Shown one piece after another: positions 1-11,277 of a DNA stretch of 64,000 bases (positions are counted from its first letter, which is position 1; each line of letters begins with the position of its first letter). The notes below the pieces were generated by a model that was given only the letters and a program-made list of their open reading frames with translations, searched no databases and was not told the DNA's origin. The DNA is from Triplophysa rosa (taxonomy: Eukaryota > Chordata > Actinopteri > Cypriniformes > Nemacheilidae): assembly GCF_024868665.1 (NCBI RefSeq), contig NC_079905.1, positions 2,160,851 through 2,224,850 of the forward strand, written 5' to 3'. Both the position numbers and the translations under genes were made by a program.

Positions 1-893
1 CTGAATGCTTCAACTAAGATTTCCCATCAAATGCGATTGTGAATCTAAATCTATTAATTCCACTGTTGCTATGGTTACATCCTTACGCAAGAGCATCTTT
101 TTTCTTTGGAAGCAGGCAACTTGTAACATTACTTCAGTGGATTTTATTTTATGTATAGATGTAATATCAACCATGTTATCACACGCACTTTTTCAATCCC
201 AACACCAACCTTTTGTTTTTGACTCGCATTTAGGAAAGTCAATCCCCCAGCGTCCTGTAAATGTTTCATGTAAAAGAGACTGATGTCTGCGTGTAAAGCC
301 GTTTGAACAAGAGCTGTGCGACACACAAGCCCACAGAGGAACGTTTCTGAACAATGACACAAAAATGCAAACTCAAGGGTCAGATGTTTGTCCAGACTGC
401 CTCTTTTTGTCCCCACTTTTTTCCCATCCTTGTTTGTTTATATTAAGAACAGACTGTTTTCTCCTCTTGGGTTCGGTGTGGGAGTCAAGCATGCAACAGA
501 AGTCGGATTCTAGAACATGCTGAACCTTTAACCTTTACAAATTTAAGACATTTATTACATAAATATCCATCATTCACTTCTCACCTATCATAATAATACC
601 ATAAAATAAAAGAGTATTGAACCACAATCAAGGCGATATAAACAACACTCCATGAAGACTGACAAGTTTTTACATGACATCATTTTTCTTTTTCACAAAG
701 AATGACTAAAACCTTTAACTGCATGTCTTTTGGAAACGGCTTCATCCAAAAAGGGCTAAGACAGAATTGATGACATCATAACCACACATCAACACATGTC
801 AAGGATCCAGCAACTTGATCTTTTCTAAATGTCAATTTTGGTTTTTACAAGTCAGGAATTACAGTAAGACCAAGCCAAAAGAGACTGCTCATG
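1..893. other. Non-coding, nothing recognised
   Basis: AT-rich sequence without a recognisable coding region. Open frames on either strand lack splice context and family resemblance. A minus-strand AATAAA occurs near 551-556 and could end a minus-strand transcript, but this is weak. Confidence 0.4.
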
Positions 894-1296
894 TTAAAGT
901 GATACTTCACCCAAAAATGAAAATCATTTACTCACCTTCGAGTTGATCCAAATGTGTATACATTTCTTTGTTCTGATGAACACAGAGAAAGATATTTGGA
1001 GTAATGATTATAACCAAACAGATCTCAACACCCTTTGACTCCCATAGTAGGAAAAAATACTTTATCATTTTTTTTGTTCTGTTGAACACAAAAGAAGATA
1101 TTTTGAAGAATGTAGGACAAACAGTTCTGGGGCACTTTTGAATACCATTGTTTTTGTTTAGATCTGTTTGGTTATAAGCATACTTCCAAATATCTTTCTC
1201 TGTGTTCATTAGAACAAAGACATTTATACACATTTGGAACAACTCGAAGGTGAGTAAATGACAGAATTTACATTTTTGGGTGAAATATCCCTTTAA
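894..1296. mobile_element. Palindromic TTAA-target MITE, copy 1
   Basis: Starts TTAAAGTGATACTTCACCC and ends GGGTGAAATATCCCTTTAA, with TTAA at both borders. The two halves are long inverted copies (the AACACAGAGAAAGATATTTG motif returns inverted). It is non-autonomous; the TTAA borders suggest piggyBac- or Kolobok-type mobilisation. Related copies are near 21.5, 39.2, 40.1 and 56.7 kb. Confidence 0.85.
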
Positions 1297-3150
1297 GGTT
1301 CAGTATAGCCTAAACTAGTGAATATTAGATACGCACAAAAAAAAATCCCAGGGAAAAAATCCCGTCATAGATTCAAAATGGACAGTGGACACCAATGCTA
1401 AAGACAGTTTTTAATAAGCAAGCAACATTTTCTCTTTAATAAATGTCCAGTCTAGTTGATTTTCCCCATTTCTTTCAGCTTCCCGCACACACATGGCAAG
1501 TGTATGTGTCATGTCTTATTCATTCATTCCTGCCGACACATTCAAAAGGAAGGGAAAGACATATACAGAAAGATGTTTTAGGAATTTAGGAATGTTTCCA
1601 AAGTTCTCGGACCATACAGCAGATGACGCATCTACCACATCACGCCAACGACCCAAAGTCTTCATGTTAGACTATGTAAAGATTGAAACATATCCCAAAG
1701 TGTTCAGCTTTATGGTCAAATCTAGAAGACTGTAAAGTGACCAGAGCTTTCTGACCTTTCAAGATGCTCTGAAGAGTTTTGCTCTTTCAACCCCTTGACA
1801 TTTCACTGAATGTCACTTCATCAGGGTTCATGGACGTAAGCTTACGCAGAGAAATGTTTTATGAAGACTTTAAGACGACGGTTCTACAAATGGGTTTGTG
1901 TAACAGGCACAAAATTATACATTAAGCTGCAAATGTATAAATGTAAGCCTGCCGCTTTCACCAGAAACCTGGAAGTATAAACGCTCGTATAAATAAAGCT
2001 GATCTCACAAAGGACAAACAGACTCACAAGATACAGTTTCATATTTAAATGCACAAACTTTTGTTATCAACATGATTTTAGACCACATCTGAATAAAGAA
2101 CCAAAAGTTCCATGATGTACAATCCATGCTTGTTTTAATTTACACAGACCCCCTGCACTCCCAAACCCAGGAATGGCGTCTCTGTTCTGGTTCCACCTCA
2201 TATATTCCACAAGCCGCAGGTCTCCAAAGAAACTTGCTGCTAAATGGTGCGTAAAACCTGACCCAAGAACAAAACCTTCCTTCAATGTGATTTCCACAGG
2301 TATTCTGAGTACTAGAGTCAAGCTTATTCAATGCAAGACGTGTTCAAAAACAGAAACTATAATAAAACAACTCTGAAACTATTACGACTATACCTGCAGG
2401 TCAAATGTAACTTTGTTATGAAATATTTTCTGCATTCCAAGAACTACGAATAAAGATCAATTTAGGGAACATAAAAGAGCTTAAATCTAAAATCACTGTT
2501 GAGATCTTTGAGTTTGTTTACTGTTAACAACAACGCATCTTTCTGCCATGAGACTCATTAGAGCCAGTCTCAAACAATACAGACATTATGAGACGCTTAT
2601 TATTGTAAGCGAAACAGGTATATTGCTTAAGACGTGATTTTAGCACCGCGTCCAGCTCTGGGTCTGCATTAATCGAAAAAACATTCACTATAAATCCCTT
2701 TTCTCTTATCTATACAGACATTTTAAACATTAAACCCATCAGATTTCTCTTATATCTACCCTAATTTAGGCAATAAACCTGCAACGAAAAATACTGATAA
2801 CACAACCATGTGCTGAACGTAATGGATTTACGATTCACATCTGGAGTAAATTACATGTTGGTTCAACAGGTTTTTGATCCGTTTCAACATTACAGACAGA
2901 TCTCAAACCAATCCCCACATGCATAAAGAGACCAAAGGAAAATCTGGAGTGAGAATAAAGAAGTGTTTCTTTACCACCCGCACCCTTACAAAAAATACCG
3001 TCACGTTTGCCAAATGCCATAGTTATTTGTAATCTCTGCCAAGGCAAAACTCTGATTCATCATTTTCTTTATTCCCTACAGACATAATTGATATACCTAA
3101 ATAATTTGGCTTGTTGAGAAAGTTGGAGTGCCATTACTTTTTGTCGAAGC
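1297..3150. other. Non-coding, no gene recognised
   Basis: Open frames on the minus strand around 2067-2331 and 2835-3047 do not resemble a family I know and have no convincing splice sites. The stretch reads like intron or 3'-UTR sequence. Confidence 0.4.
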
Positions 3151-3154
3151 GATT

Positions 3155-3310
3155 ATAGCCTCTAAAAATGCTGGGTGGTTTTCAACACATGGTTGGGTCA
3201 AATATAGACATTTTCAAGTTTAATTTAGCCAGTGGAGTTTGTCCAAATTTGAACCAACCATGGGTGGAAAACTAACCAACCATTTGTTTTACATTTAGGC
3301 ATCGAAAAAA
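3155..3310. repeat. GGGTTGG-type interspersed repeat fragment
   Basis: Contains TGGTTGGGTCAAATATAGAC and AACCAACCATGGGTGG, similar to the repeat at 26680-26870 (TTGGGTCAAATATAAACATT). It is probably a degraded DNA transposon shared by both sites. Confidence 0.55.
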
Positions 3311-3596
3311 TAAATCACACTTACACTTAAGTCACTGTATATTTTGCCTGTTAATATAAAACTATATGGTAGGTTTCCATCAGATATTTCACAAATCTAG
3401 TTTACACAACTGTAAAACTGTAATAAGTTGGTAAGCCACCACTGTCATAAAAAACAAAAAACAAAGTATATGTAATGTCATATTTTCCACCCATTCAGTT
3501 TCCAGACCGTTTACTATGTGTAGGGTTGTGGGCGTGCCCGAGTCTACATCTCATACCAATGTAATTTTACATTTTTGAACAAATCCATGGTTGCCA

Positions 3597-3710
3597 TAGC
3601 ACTAAAAGTGGTTCTTGGCTCGTATCATAGGGGAACCACTTTAATATAGAACCATGTCTTGGTTCTTGAGTTGTTCCTCAATTACGATCCAAGAACCACT
3701 TTTAGTGCTA
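3597..3710. repeat. Perfect 22-bp inverted repeat with 70-bp loop
   Basis: Left arm 3597-3618 and right arm 3689-3710 are exact reverse complements (TAGCACTAAAAGTGGTTC core). It is most likely the ends of a small MITE or a fold-back element. Confidence 0.7.
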
Positions 3711-4780
3711 TATAGCACCCTTTTTTTAAAAAAGTGTGCCCTGTGTGAGGGGTCACACTATACCGAGATCATAGCGTGTCTATGGGCCTGGCGTTTCTCC
3801 AGCTATTGTCTAAGCCCCACCCTCTCTGCCTGTACCACCCTGTGAGAATGCCACTGTGGTCAGGGCCATAGCACCGAAGAATGAGATGCTTTAAAAAAGG
3901 GCAAACAAAGGATTTTTTCTGCTTAAAAAAATGGCACATTCCATTCTCCAGATGATGAAAAAACAGTTGCATTTCTTAGAAAACCAACATTTCTGCCAGT
4001 TACTCATTTAGAAAGATTTCTCTCAGCAAGCCATTTACACGTCTATACAGACCCCGTAACCATGTGTTTGCTGAATGTGAGTGGAAACTATCCCGCTTGG
4101 TGCCAAATTCGCTGTATGTCTGGAAATTGCGGGCGTGACATCATGCATTTAGATGGTGGAAAAATCGAGCAGCGGGAGTCAGGACACCACACTTGCCCTG
4201 GTGGTACAGAATACCTCCAAATGTTCGTATTATTTAGTTTTACAAGCCATGTTTTATAAACAGGCGTCCTGTTTACCTCACCGGCGCCGTCTCTTAATCC
4301 CACAATCTATCCCTGTCTAATCCCCAATAGAAATAATGCGGCTTTCTAGAGGTTTGTTTTCTGACTGCAACTATTAAAGGCAAGATTCACACCATTTAAA
4401 AACTTTTCTTATATCATTATAAAGACCTATAATATCTAATTCATAGACACAAAACACAACAGCAGGAAAATCCCTTCACCAGAGTTTATCTCCATAGACT
4501 TTCATTGCTGATGTCTTCTGAGGATTGTCACACAAAATGTGTGGAAACAAAAGGCTCAAAATCAATGAAACATCAGGGTGAGATCTGTGAATAATACCCA
4601 TACAAACATGTCTGGGGAAGGAGTTGTGGGTAAATTCCATTTTAATGCCAATAAGAAAATTCCCGTACTCCCTGTTTGGGAAACACAACTTCTCATGATG
4701 CCTTTGTCCCCCAAGTCCCTGGGGTGCCTCTCACCACAAGAAAACGATCATTGTTTGGTACAAAACCTGTAGGTACTTAC
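3711..4780. other. Non-coding, nothing recognised
   Basis: No supported coding region. Open frames at 4062-4259 and 4476-4688 are short and without splice or family support. Confidence 0.4.
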
Positions 4781-4806
4781 TTTGAGCCTTTTCCAAAATG
4801 ATTGTC
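4781..4806 (-). other. Candidate minus-strand mini-exon (26 nt) of an unidentified gene
   Basis: On the minus strand a long pyrimidine-rich tract ends in CAG (4809-4807), followed 26 nt later by a perfect GTAAGT donor (4780-4775). Both signals are strong and correctly ordered. No protein family is recognisable from so short a segment, and its phase is unknown. It might be a 5'-UTR exon of a gene whose promoter lies near 5.6-5.85 kb. Confidence 0.3.
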
Positions 4807-5554
4807 CTGTATGGGAAAACAAACAGCATGACAGAGACACTGCTTAAACAATAGACAATAAACACCATAATCCATAAATACATCAGATACACCAAAGAAA
4901 ACTCAATAAACAGAGCAAAAAACACCAGAAAGGCTTCACGAGGTTCAGTAGAAATACAGACACACGTCAATTATGATGACAGTCAGATGATTGACATCTA
5001 AATTGAGCACATGTACATGCGTTCCGCTTTATGATGAGCTTTACGCAGCATTGAGAGACAAAAACAAAAGTGTCTACGTATGCTAGAGCAATAATTTAGT
5101 AGCTTATAATAACTTATAACTAGTAGTAAATTAAGATTTTACCGGGGTTTTTAAATCCAGCTGATGCGCGAGATCCGACTGCGGTCTGACTGACACACTC
5201 AGGCGCGCGCAGCTTCCCAAATGCTCGATACTCACACCCCGCCTACATCTGCTGGACCATTACATCCAAACTAACTCTCCACATCCCTGTTTATTCTTCA
5301 AACTGTCAAAACATCAACATTTGAAAAATGATTTGCCCTTATTGTGAAGCTTGAATATTTTATTTAAAAAAATTCACACATTCAACTAATGAAAAACTAT
5401 TAAATGTGTTGTTTTCATCATGTGCTCGTGAACACATATGGGTATTATACGTTTATATTAAGTACAAAAAATAAACGTAAATACTTTTCAGTTGTTACTC
5501 TTAGTAGGACCTACTGTTTAATCTGCTGTTTAACCAAAGCAAAATAGTAGACGA

Positions 5555-5850
5555 CGTACCTGCACTTCTCTTTACCTGGCTGAGCCGAGGTAATACATTA
5601 ACGCATTTATTTCTACGAGGTTATTTCTTAAAGTGACTCAATTTAAAAATAAGGATAATCATACATGTAATATAAATTATACTGCTCTGGTTTAATCTGT
5701 TGAAGTCGTATTCGACTTCATGCAGCTGTGCGCAGAGTAAATGTGGTATGATATCAAATTATCGCGAGATCACAGCTTTCGCCCTACTCTCACGATACTT
5801 TGACGTCATGATCGATCGGTCTGCGCAGTGCAGCTCCAGTCATATTCAAT
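5555..5850. promoter_or_regulatory. Promoter-like cluster left of rragc
   Basis: Contains TCGCGAGA (5762-5769), a perfect cAMP-response element TGACGTCA (5801-5808) and a TGCGCAG NRF1-like half site near 5821. Two minus-strand donor-like sequences (GTAAAG and GTACGT) sit near 5555-5580. These motifs are typical of vertebrate housekeeping promoters. A GC-rich patch at 5160-5225 may belong to it. The gene it serves is not identified; a minus-strand gene running toward 1 is the simplest reading. Confidence 0.4.
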
Positions 5851-6079
5851 GCTTACGTTATTCAACTTTGCTGAAATAATACTATTAAACAGCGACATCT
5901 AGAGTTACTACACGAACGTTTTCACAGGTCAATTCAAAAATAAGAACAAAAGCCAGAAATGAATATAGCTTTAATATTTCATCGTGCTCGGAGACAAAAT
6001 ATAACATGAGTAAACAATTTTCATTTTCTAAATAATCTTTATAATTCGATCACAAAATTAATATCTTATTCTTTTACAC

Positions 6080-6085
6080 TTTATT
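6080..6085 (-). terminator. Candidate rragc polyadenylation signal AATAAA
   Basis: Canonical hexamer on the minus strand about 950 nt after the rragc stop. Closer AATAAA hexamers exist, so alternative polyadenylation is possible. Confidence 0.4.
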
Positions 6086-6173
6086 AGAAAAAACAAAGGA
6101 CACACACGCACGCACAAATCATTCAAACAAAAACTTTCACAATCTGTGCAACAAAATGTTGTCTGTACACCAA

Positions 6174-6198
6174 ACGCACGCACGCACGCACGCACGCA
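6174..6198. repeat. (ACGC)n microsatellite
   Basis: Short tandem ACGC run followed by CA repeats, inside the probable rragc 3' UTR. Confidence 0.85.
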
Positions 6199-7035
6199 AA
6201 CACACACAGCCCTCATTATATCCGAACAAGAACTGGACATTTTTGAACGTGAATAAAATAATAAAGCATGTAAAAGAAGGAGTAAGGGTTATTCACATAA
6301 TACCGATATCTCACGTTCAACAGACGTTGTACTGTATTCTGCATGTACACCAGAACACTGGAATAACCATTATATGGCAAATTACACTGCATACTTTTGT
6401 TGTTGGTCTGGGATGAAAATTTCCGCTGTTTATTTTTAATTAAACTAAGAGGATATTTGGCAAGATCCATTCTATAACTGAAGGAGAAGTTGTATGTGAT
6501 TCATGTAGCTGTAAGGCAATTCACAGACAGTTAGACATTCACAAGAGCGTTAAAATGTAATTTGGGCCTTTTCTCCCTTTATTTCCCCTAAAATCCTCAC
6601 AAAGGTCAGAGGTAAATAACAGGGACAGCCGCTGCAATCTCAGGCCAACAAATGAGGAATTCTGGTACAAGAAGAATCTAAGAATATGACTTCGATAACT
6701 AGCGAATCTGGCTCAGTCTAAAACTTAAGCACAATTTCAACGACAATTTTCATTATGTGTGTTTCAATTTCTTGGCTACATTGCACAGATTTTCCGTTTG
6801 CCTGTATAACATTAGGTGATACTGTGTTTGCACACACTCACACACGCACGCACAGAAATCATAGCATCATAAAAAAGCAGCAATGTAGTTCTCCTCGAGT
6901 CCTCTGGTGTGTTTCTGTGTACCTGAAACAGCAGGTGTAACCACAGAAGCGCTCCAGTATCTCATGTGTAAGGTAGCGCATGTTTAGTGCACTTGTGTAA
7001 AGGCCCTGTGTTCTTAGAGGTCCATATGTCCCGGG

Positions 7036-7214
7036 TTAAACCAGACTCCTGGGGGTACCGTTCATCGCTGCCGTTTTGAGTCGGACCAGAGCGTTGCCGC
7101 TGCTGTGGGGTGGGCTGGACTGCACAGCTGCTACTGTCCTCTGGGTGGCGCTGCTCACCTCAAACACCTCGTGAATGGCCTTTCTGAAGCAGTGGAAATT
7201 GTAGTCTATCAAAC
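7036..7214 (-). CDS. rragc: rragc terminal coding exon 7
   Basis: Encodes [20 protein letters not shown], then a divergent serine/alanine-rich tail ending NGTPRSLV and TAA. The tail is the usual variable end of RagC; the NGTPR motif is shared with mammals. The acceptor is GCAG at 7217-7215. Confidence 0.95.
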
Positions 7215-10200
7215 CTGCGGAATACAGTCGAGGGTCATGTGGGCATGTGTGTGTGGTACGCGTGTCATCAACGTAAGAAACCTGCGTCATCTGTTCATGA
7301 CTCTTGACTCTGGTCCAAAAATCAAGGGTGACAAAAATGCAAAACTGATGTACGTAATTCATAAACATGTTAAAATACTTTTCCCTCACAGCTTTATAGA
7401 TACATTGACAACAAAATCCATAAAATACTTTTTTGTACTTTTGATTTACACAAAAGTGTGAATCCTGCTGCAACATTTTTTTTTGTTTGCTTTTTGTTCA
7501 AGCAGACTAACTTAACGTTATTTCAACCAATGATGTGAGACTGTTTAAACCAGTGGTTCTCAAACTTTTTTGTTGTAAGGCCTACTTTGTGTAGAGTGCA
7601 TTGCTTTGCGGCCCCCCAAATAAAGACTTATAATCTTAAACTTAAAATTTTAATTAAACCAAGAAAATATTCAGTTAAACAATGCTAAAACATCAATTCT
7701 TTTGGTTGGTGGCGTTGTTTTTCTGATGTTTGATTGCACAAAATTTATGATAAATATCTATATTTCTAAAATGCCACAAAATCTGTGGCCGCCCTGAAAC
7801 CATCTCGGGGCGCCCGAGGAGGCCACGGCCCCCAGTTTGAGAACCACTGGTTTAAACATGAAATGAAATGTGAAGTATTTAGGCTTTACCTTAAACACTT
7901 CACATCTTGGAAATGATTGTACAGTCAAAATATGATTTGAAATATTCTGTGCAAAACTGGGCATCAAAGAGGGTTTGCTGTCAATAAAACAATGCAGATG
8001 TAGATCTGCTGCCTAAAAACGAAAAGATTCTTCCTCACCTTTCCTCTCGAAGCTCTCCTCTCTCAGGATGCAGACCAGAGCTAGGAACTTTGTTACCTCT
8101 TTGAGGTAAAGCACTGTGGTGTTATTCAGCTTTATAATGGCCAAAGATTCTTTATCGTAAGCGTTGCTGTTGCTGTCGTCCTTCAGTCTGTAAACGCACC
8201 AAAAAACAAATCTAACCTTTACACAAGCAGATGACAGAATCATACTGTATATTCATGGTGCACTACAGAAGTGCTAAACAAATAAAGCTAAAGGTCTTCA
8301 TGATGATTTGGATTATTTGTTTTGGTTTCAATGGTCACAGTTTCTCACCCGTAAATACACGAGACGTCAATGACGACATCGATCATGTCACAGCAGAGCT
8401 CGTATGACTGCATGTCCACCGGCGAGCTGTCTGTGGCGATGTAGATCTTACTGACCACGTCAAACAGAAAGGCTTTCTCGATCCCAGAATTCTGAGAGGA
8501 AGTCACGTAAGAAACACACTTAGGAAATACAAACGAATGACTGATAAGGCCATTTAGAGTCAACAGTAAGCTAGAGTCGAGCTTAAATACGTTTGGCAAA
8601 AGGAAAGCAGCTGTATACGCACAGAAATAAATATGTTGAGGAGGTTTTCCAGCGTGGGCAGCTGAGGAATGAGTTTTTGGACCACCTTACTGAAGGCCTC
8701 AAAGATGGAGTGATCATAGATGCTGGTGAGATAGAAACTGAAGCCAAACAAAGAGAAGCATCAGTAATTGACATCATATACAGTATATACATCAAACAAC
8801 ATCCAAACATGACAGAAAATGAGTAACAGAAGTTGGATGAGTTTAACACAAAATAGGATAAGAGTGCACAATAATAAAAGTGAAGATCAATATCAACAAT
8901 GGATTTGTGATGCATAACAGAGTGAAACAAAATATTTAGGAATATACATTACACATTTCTAAAGACATAACCTGCTGGAGCTTTTCATCTTTTAAGAATC
9001 AGATGAGATCAAAATGAGCAACCTTAGGTGAAGCTTTTCCAGACTGGCATCGGCGAGATCATCATTAGCCCTCTGATGAATATCTCTCTGCGTTTCAATC
9101 TTATGATCATCAGATAAACCATCCACCTTGTGTATAAACACCTCGAAATTGATTTCTGGGTTTACTCTGAACGCCCGCGACACTGTCAGATGCAGTCGCC
9201 CTAATGCCTCTACGTAATCATCCTGCAGAGAGACAGACAGACAGAGACACAACATTGAGATAAAGTGAGGTTAATGCCCGGCACAGGGTCAACCCTCATG
9301 CCAAAGGAAAAATGATGCCCAGAATGAAATCGGGGACGAATTCAGACATGAACGCTAGAAACAATGATTACGTTCACACTGCAAGCCTTAATGCTCAATT
9401 ACGCATTGGACCACATATGGAAGTGGCTCAGATCAGATTGAAAAAGTTTGTCCTGTTCACACTGTCATGCAGTAAACAGATCTGGGTCACATATGAGCAA
9501 AAAAATCTGATTTTGGTGGCAGTGTGAACGCAGTCAATAACACACTTTTTAAGCAACAGACAGACAGACACAACATTTTGTTGGTTTCGGCTCACCTGAG
9601 CATCAATGACGAAGATGAGCGCGCCCGTGCCCCTGAAAATCATCTCGTAATCGAAAGTCGGATCGAAAAAGTCGACCTGTCCCGGAAAATCCCATATGTG
9701 AAAGTTGACAAAAGAACTGCCAGAGATGTCGTCCTTGCAGATCTTGTTGGTGCTCTCCAGGAACAGGGTCTCATTAGGGGACATCTTATGAAACACCACC
9801 TGACATTCAAAACGGCAGATATAAGCACTTATAAGACATCTGTTGAGAACACAATATGAACTTTATTTGACTGGAAAAACAATTTAAATAGATTCTCATA
9901 ATACACACAGATGATCTGTGTATGCCAAAACATATACAAGTCACTACACGAGAATAACTTATAGATAAATACAGTATACATGCATACAAATATTATACAT
10001 GAATGATAATGTTTAAACATTTCAAGGAAAAACCTTTGCGACCCATCAGTTGTTTACCATTAAAACCTTAACAAACTTTCTTTATGTATTAATGTGTATT
10101 AATGACGTTCCCATTCATCAAATAGCATCATACCCAACCCAACACACTACCACATGAAAACCAATACAATTTCCATTATAACCATCACATTCTTCAAATT

Positions 10201-10486
10201 CCTGTAATGATTTACATATTGTAATGTACCAATATTAACGTTGAAAAGTTATTTGTATTATTCAAATACTGTTGTAAAGATCTCTGGAATCACATCTGAC
10301 CTTCTGGATGGAAGATTTTCCGCTCCGTCTCAGTCCCATCAGCAGAATTCTGGGTTTGTTATCGGCAGATGGAGAGTTTTCCAGGTCTTCCTGCATCATG
10401 TCCATGTTCTCCACGCCGTAGCCAAAGTCTTTCGGGAAAGAGTCCACCAGGCTTCCGGCTAGCTGCTCCTCGTAGTCGATCGACAT
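7036..10486 (-). CDS. rragc: Ras-related GTP-binding protein C (Rag GTPase C), complete coding region, 7 exons
   Basis: RagC pairs with RagA/B on the lysosome surface, docks on Ragulator, and in its GDP-bound state helps recruit mTORC1 when amino acids are present. Seven exons (10486-10301, 9799-9596, 9222-9023, 8737-8623, 8491-8349, 8187-8039, 7214-7036) join in frame to 391 residues plus a TAA stop; the human protein is about 399. Visible motifs are the P-loop GLRRSGKS (residues 51-58), the G3 motif WDFPGQ (98-103) and the G4 motif HKVD (161-164). The C-terminal roadblock-type half includes [14 protein letters not shown]. The N-terminus (AGS then [12 protein letters not shown]) and the end (NGTPR) fit RagC better than RagD. 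The acidic/glycine-rich insert of human RagC is shorter here. All introns are GT-AG. It lies divergent to trappc9. I infer a teleost rragc; I cannot tell which duplicate (a or b). Confidence 0.96.
7551..7849. mobile_element. hAT-like non-autonomous element, 299 bp, in rragc intron 6
   Basis: Terminal inverted repeats CAGTGGTTCTCAAAC / GTTTGAGAACCACTG are flanked by a perfect 8-bp duplication GTTTAAAC (7543-7550 and 7850-7857). The 8-bp duplication and CAG...CTG ends are diagnostic of hAT superfamily insertions. A second copy of identical length lies at 37086-37384 in the opposite orientation. Confidence 0.9.
8039..8187 (-). CDS. rragc: rragc coding exon 6
   Basis: Encodes [20 protein letters not shown] through REESFERK plus one base. 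The short DSNSNAY loop is the least conserved part; the helix and strand residues around it match RagC closely. The donor is GTGAGG. Confidence 0.95.
8349..8491 (-). CDS. rragc: rragc coding exon 5
   Basis: Encodes [20 protein letters not shown] through DVSCIY plus two bases of a Gly codon. This is the start of the C-terminal roadblock-like dimerisation domain that contacts RagA/B and Ragulator. The acceptor is CTCAG and the donor GTGAGA. Confidence 0.95.
8623..8737 (-). CDS. rragc: rragc coding exon 4
   Basis: Encodes [20 protein letters not shown] through NLLNIFIS, closing the GTPase domain. It has a CAG acceptor and a GTGCGT donor and leaves in phase 0. Every residue seen matches the vertebrate RagC/D consensus I recall. 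Confidence 0.95.
9023..9222 (-). CDS. rragc: rragc coding exon 3
   Basis: Begins [11 protein letters not shown] and ends LEKLHL plus two bases of a split Ser codon. It contains the guanine-specificity motif HKVD and the conserved [22 protein letters not shown]. The acceptor CTGCAG is good. The donor GTTGCT is weak, but the split codon AG|T restores the conserved [14 protein letters not shown] junction. Confidence 0.94.
9371..9530. mobile_element. Small MITE in rragc intron 2
   Basis: A 160-bp element with 12-bp terminal inverted repeats CGTTCACACTGC / GCAGTGTGAACG and no coding capacity. The superfamily is not determined. Confidence 0.65.
9596..9799 (-). CDS. rragc: rragc coding exon 2
   Basis: Codons 63-130 ([11 protein letters not shown] to VIDAQ), phase 0 at both ends, with a CAG acceptor (9802-9800) and a GTGAGC donor. 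It carries the switch regions and the G3 motif WDFPGQ that contact the nucleotide. Confidence 0.96.
10301..10486 (-). CDS. rragc: rragc coding exon 1
   Basis: Codons 1-62, starting at the ATG (10486-10484) and ending QK at a phase-0 donor GTCAGA. It contains the N-terminal [12 protein letters not shown] stretch and the complete P-loop GLRRSGKS. No in-frame upstream ATG adds a conserved extension, so this start is chosen. Confidence 0.95.
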
Positions 10487-11197
10487 TATAACCCACTTTT
10501 AAAAGCTTCCAGATTATTTTAACAGTCTTATTAGGCTATCTGTGTTCCGTTTACCTGATCGATGTGAGATCGGTGTGTAAAAAGGTTTAGTTTGGATACA
10601 AATAAATTGGTTTCATAATGAAAAGCGGTTAGCTTGCTGCATCAACACAAACACAAACGGGAAGCTGATCACATGACAGGCGCGCAGGAGAACGACTGCA
10701 GGCGAGCGGAAGTGTCTACGGCGTGACAGAGGTCTGTCGTGTGAGCGGTCTTTGAATGGAGCATTTTTTTTACAGTTTAGACAAGAAAACGCACATTTAT
10801 GAATGATTTTATATCTATATTCTCTTTATTTTATGCAATTTCTTTATTTTATTTCGACCTTTAGTCTGCAATAAAGTTTGATGATAATATGAGGTTATTT
10901 CATTCAGACTGCATTCTGAAATAGCCCTGCTTATTGTAGCAATACAAATTATAATGGTTTACATTACAAATACCATTATGAATCATCAGAATTCCTGTAT
11001 GTGGTGTGTTTGGGTCTTATTCCAGTAGGATTTTATGGTGTTCTGTCGGGTCTCATCCGCCAGAAAGCACCTCACAAAGCCAACACTTTACCAGCAGAAA
11101 GCAACAAAGACCATTATATTTTCGATTTAAATCAACGCAATTCCTATTATAACGTGTTGGAGGACGTCCAGCAGGGAGCGCTCGTGAACGCGCACAT
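10487..11197. promoter_or_regulatory. Divergent rragc / trappc9 promoter region
   Basis: About 0.7 kb separates the rragc ATG (minus) from trappc9 exon 1 (plus). The rragc side (about 10620-10760) is relatively GC/CpG-rich. It carries GCGGAAGTG (ETS-like, near 10707) and TCACATGA (10669-10676), the M-box form bound by MITF/TFE factors. The middle (10780-11000) is AT-rich and the trappc9 side (11160-11230) is GC-richer again. This suggests two linked promoters rather than one symmetrical one. No transcription start is visible directly. Confidence 0.55.
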
Positions 11198-11277
11198 ATG
11201 ACTCGCCCTCCGCTTACTGCAGCAGAAGAAGGAACAGCAGCTGTGTTTTCAGGAAAAGCGTTTGTATTTGACAATAT
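11198..11277 (+). other. trappc9: Probable trappc9 non-coding exon 1 (3' part)
   Basis: A GC-richer stretch ends at a strong GTGAGT donor (11278-11283) 870 bp upstream of the coding exon, whose acceptor TGCAG ends at 12145. The true 5' end is unknown and probably lies upstream of 11198. An ATG at 11198 opens a frame that, after splicing, is out of frame with the main start (see findings). Confidence 0.55.

Larger units (their letters stand above)
6060..7035 (-). other. rragc: Probable rragc 3' UTR
   Basis: The stretch downstream of the rragc stop has no coding potential and contains several minus-strand AATAAA signals (complement TTTATT at 6578-6583, 6429-6434 and 6080-6085). The most distal is the best guess for the main end, giving roughly a 950-nt UTR. 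It includes CA/CG-type microsatellites at 6174-6198 and near 6834-6855. The exact cleavage site is inferred. Confidence 0.5.

Noticed and set aside
2067..2331. Minus-strand frame with a protein-like look (ITLKEGFVLGSGFTHHLAASF)
   Set aside because: No family recognised, no supporting splice sites, and two other frames over the same bases are also open; chance is the simpler explanation.
4731..4970. Hydrophobic minus-strand frame resembling membrane segments
   Set aside because: The hydrophobic part is the translated pyrimidine-rich tract before a splice acceptor; only the 26 nt after the CAG could be exonic.
11001..11201. Plus-strand open frame upstream of trappc9
   Set aside because: Starts from a non-ATG codon context, overlaps an open minus frame, and is not similar to any TRAPPC9 N-terminal extension I know.
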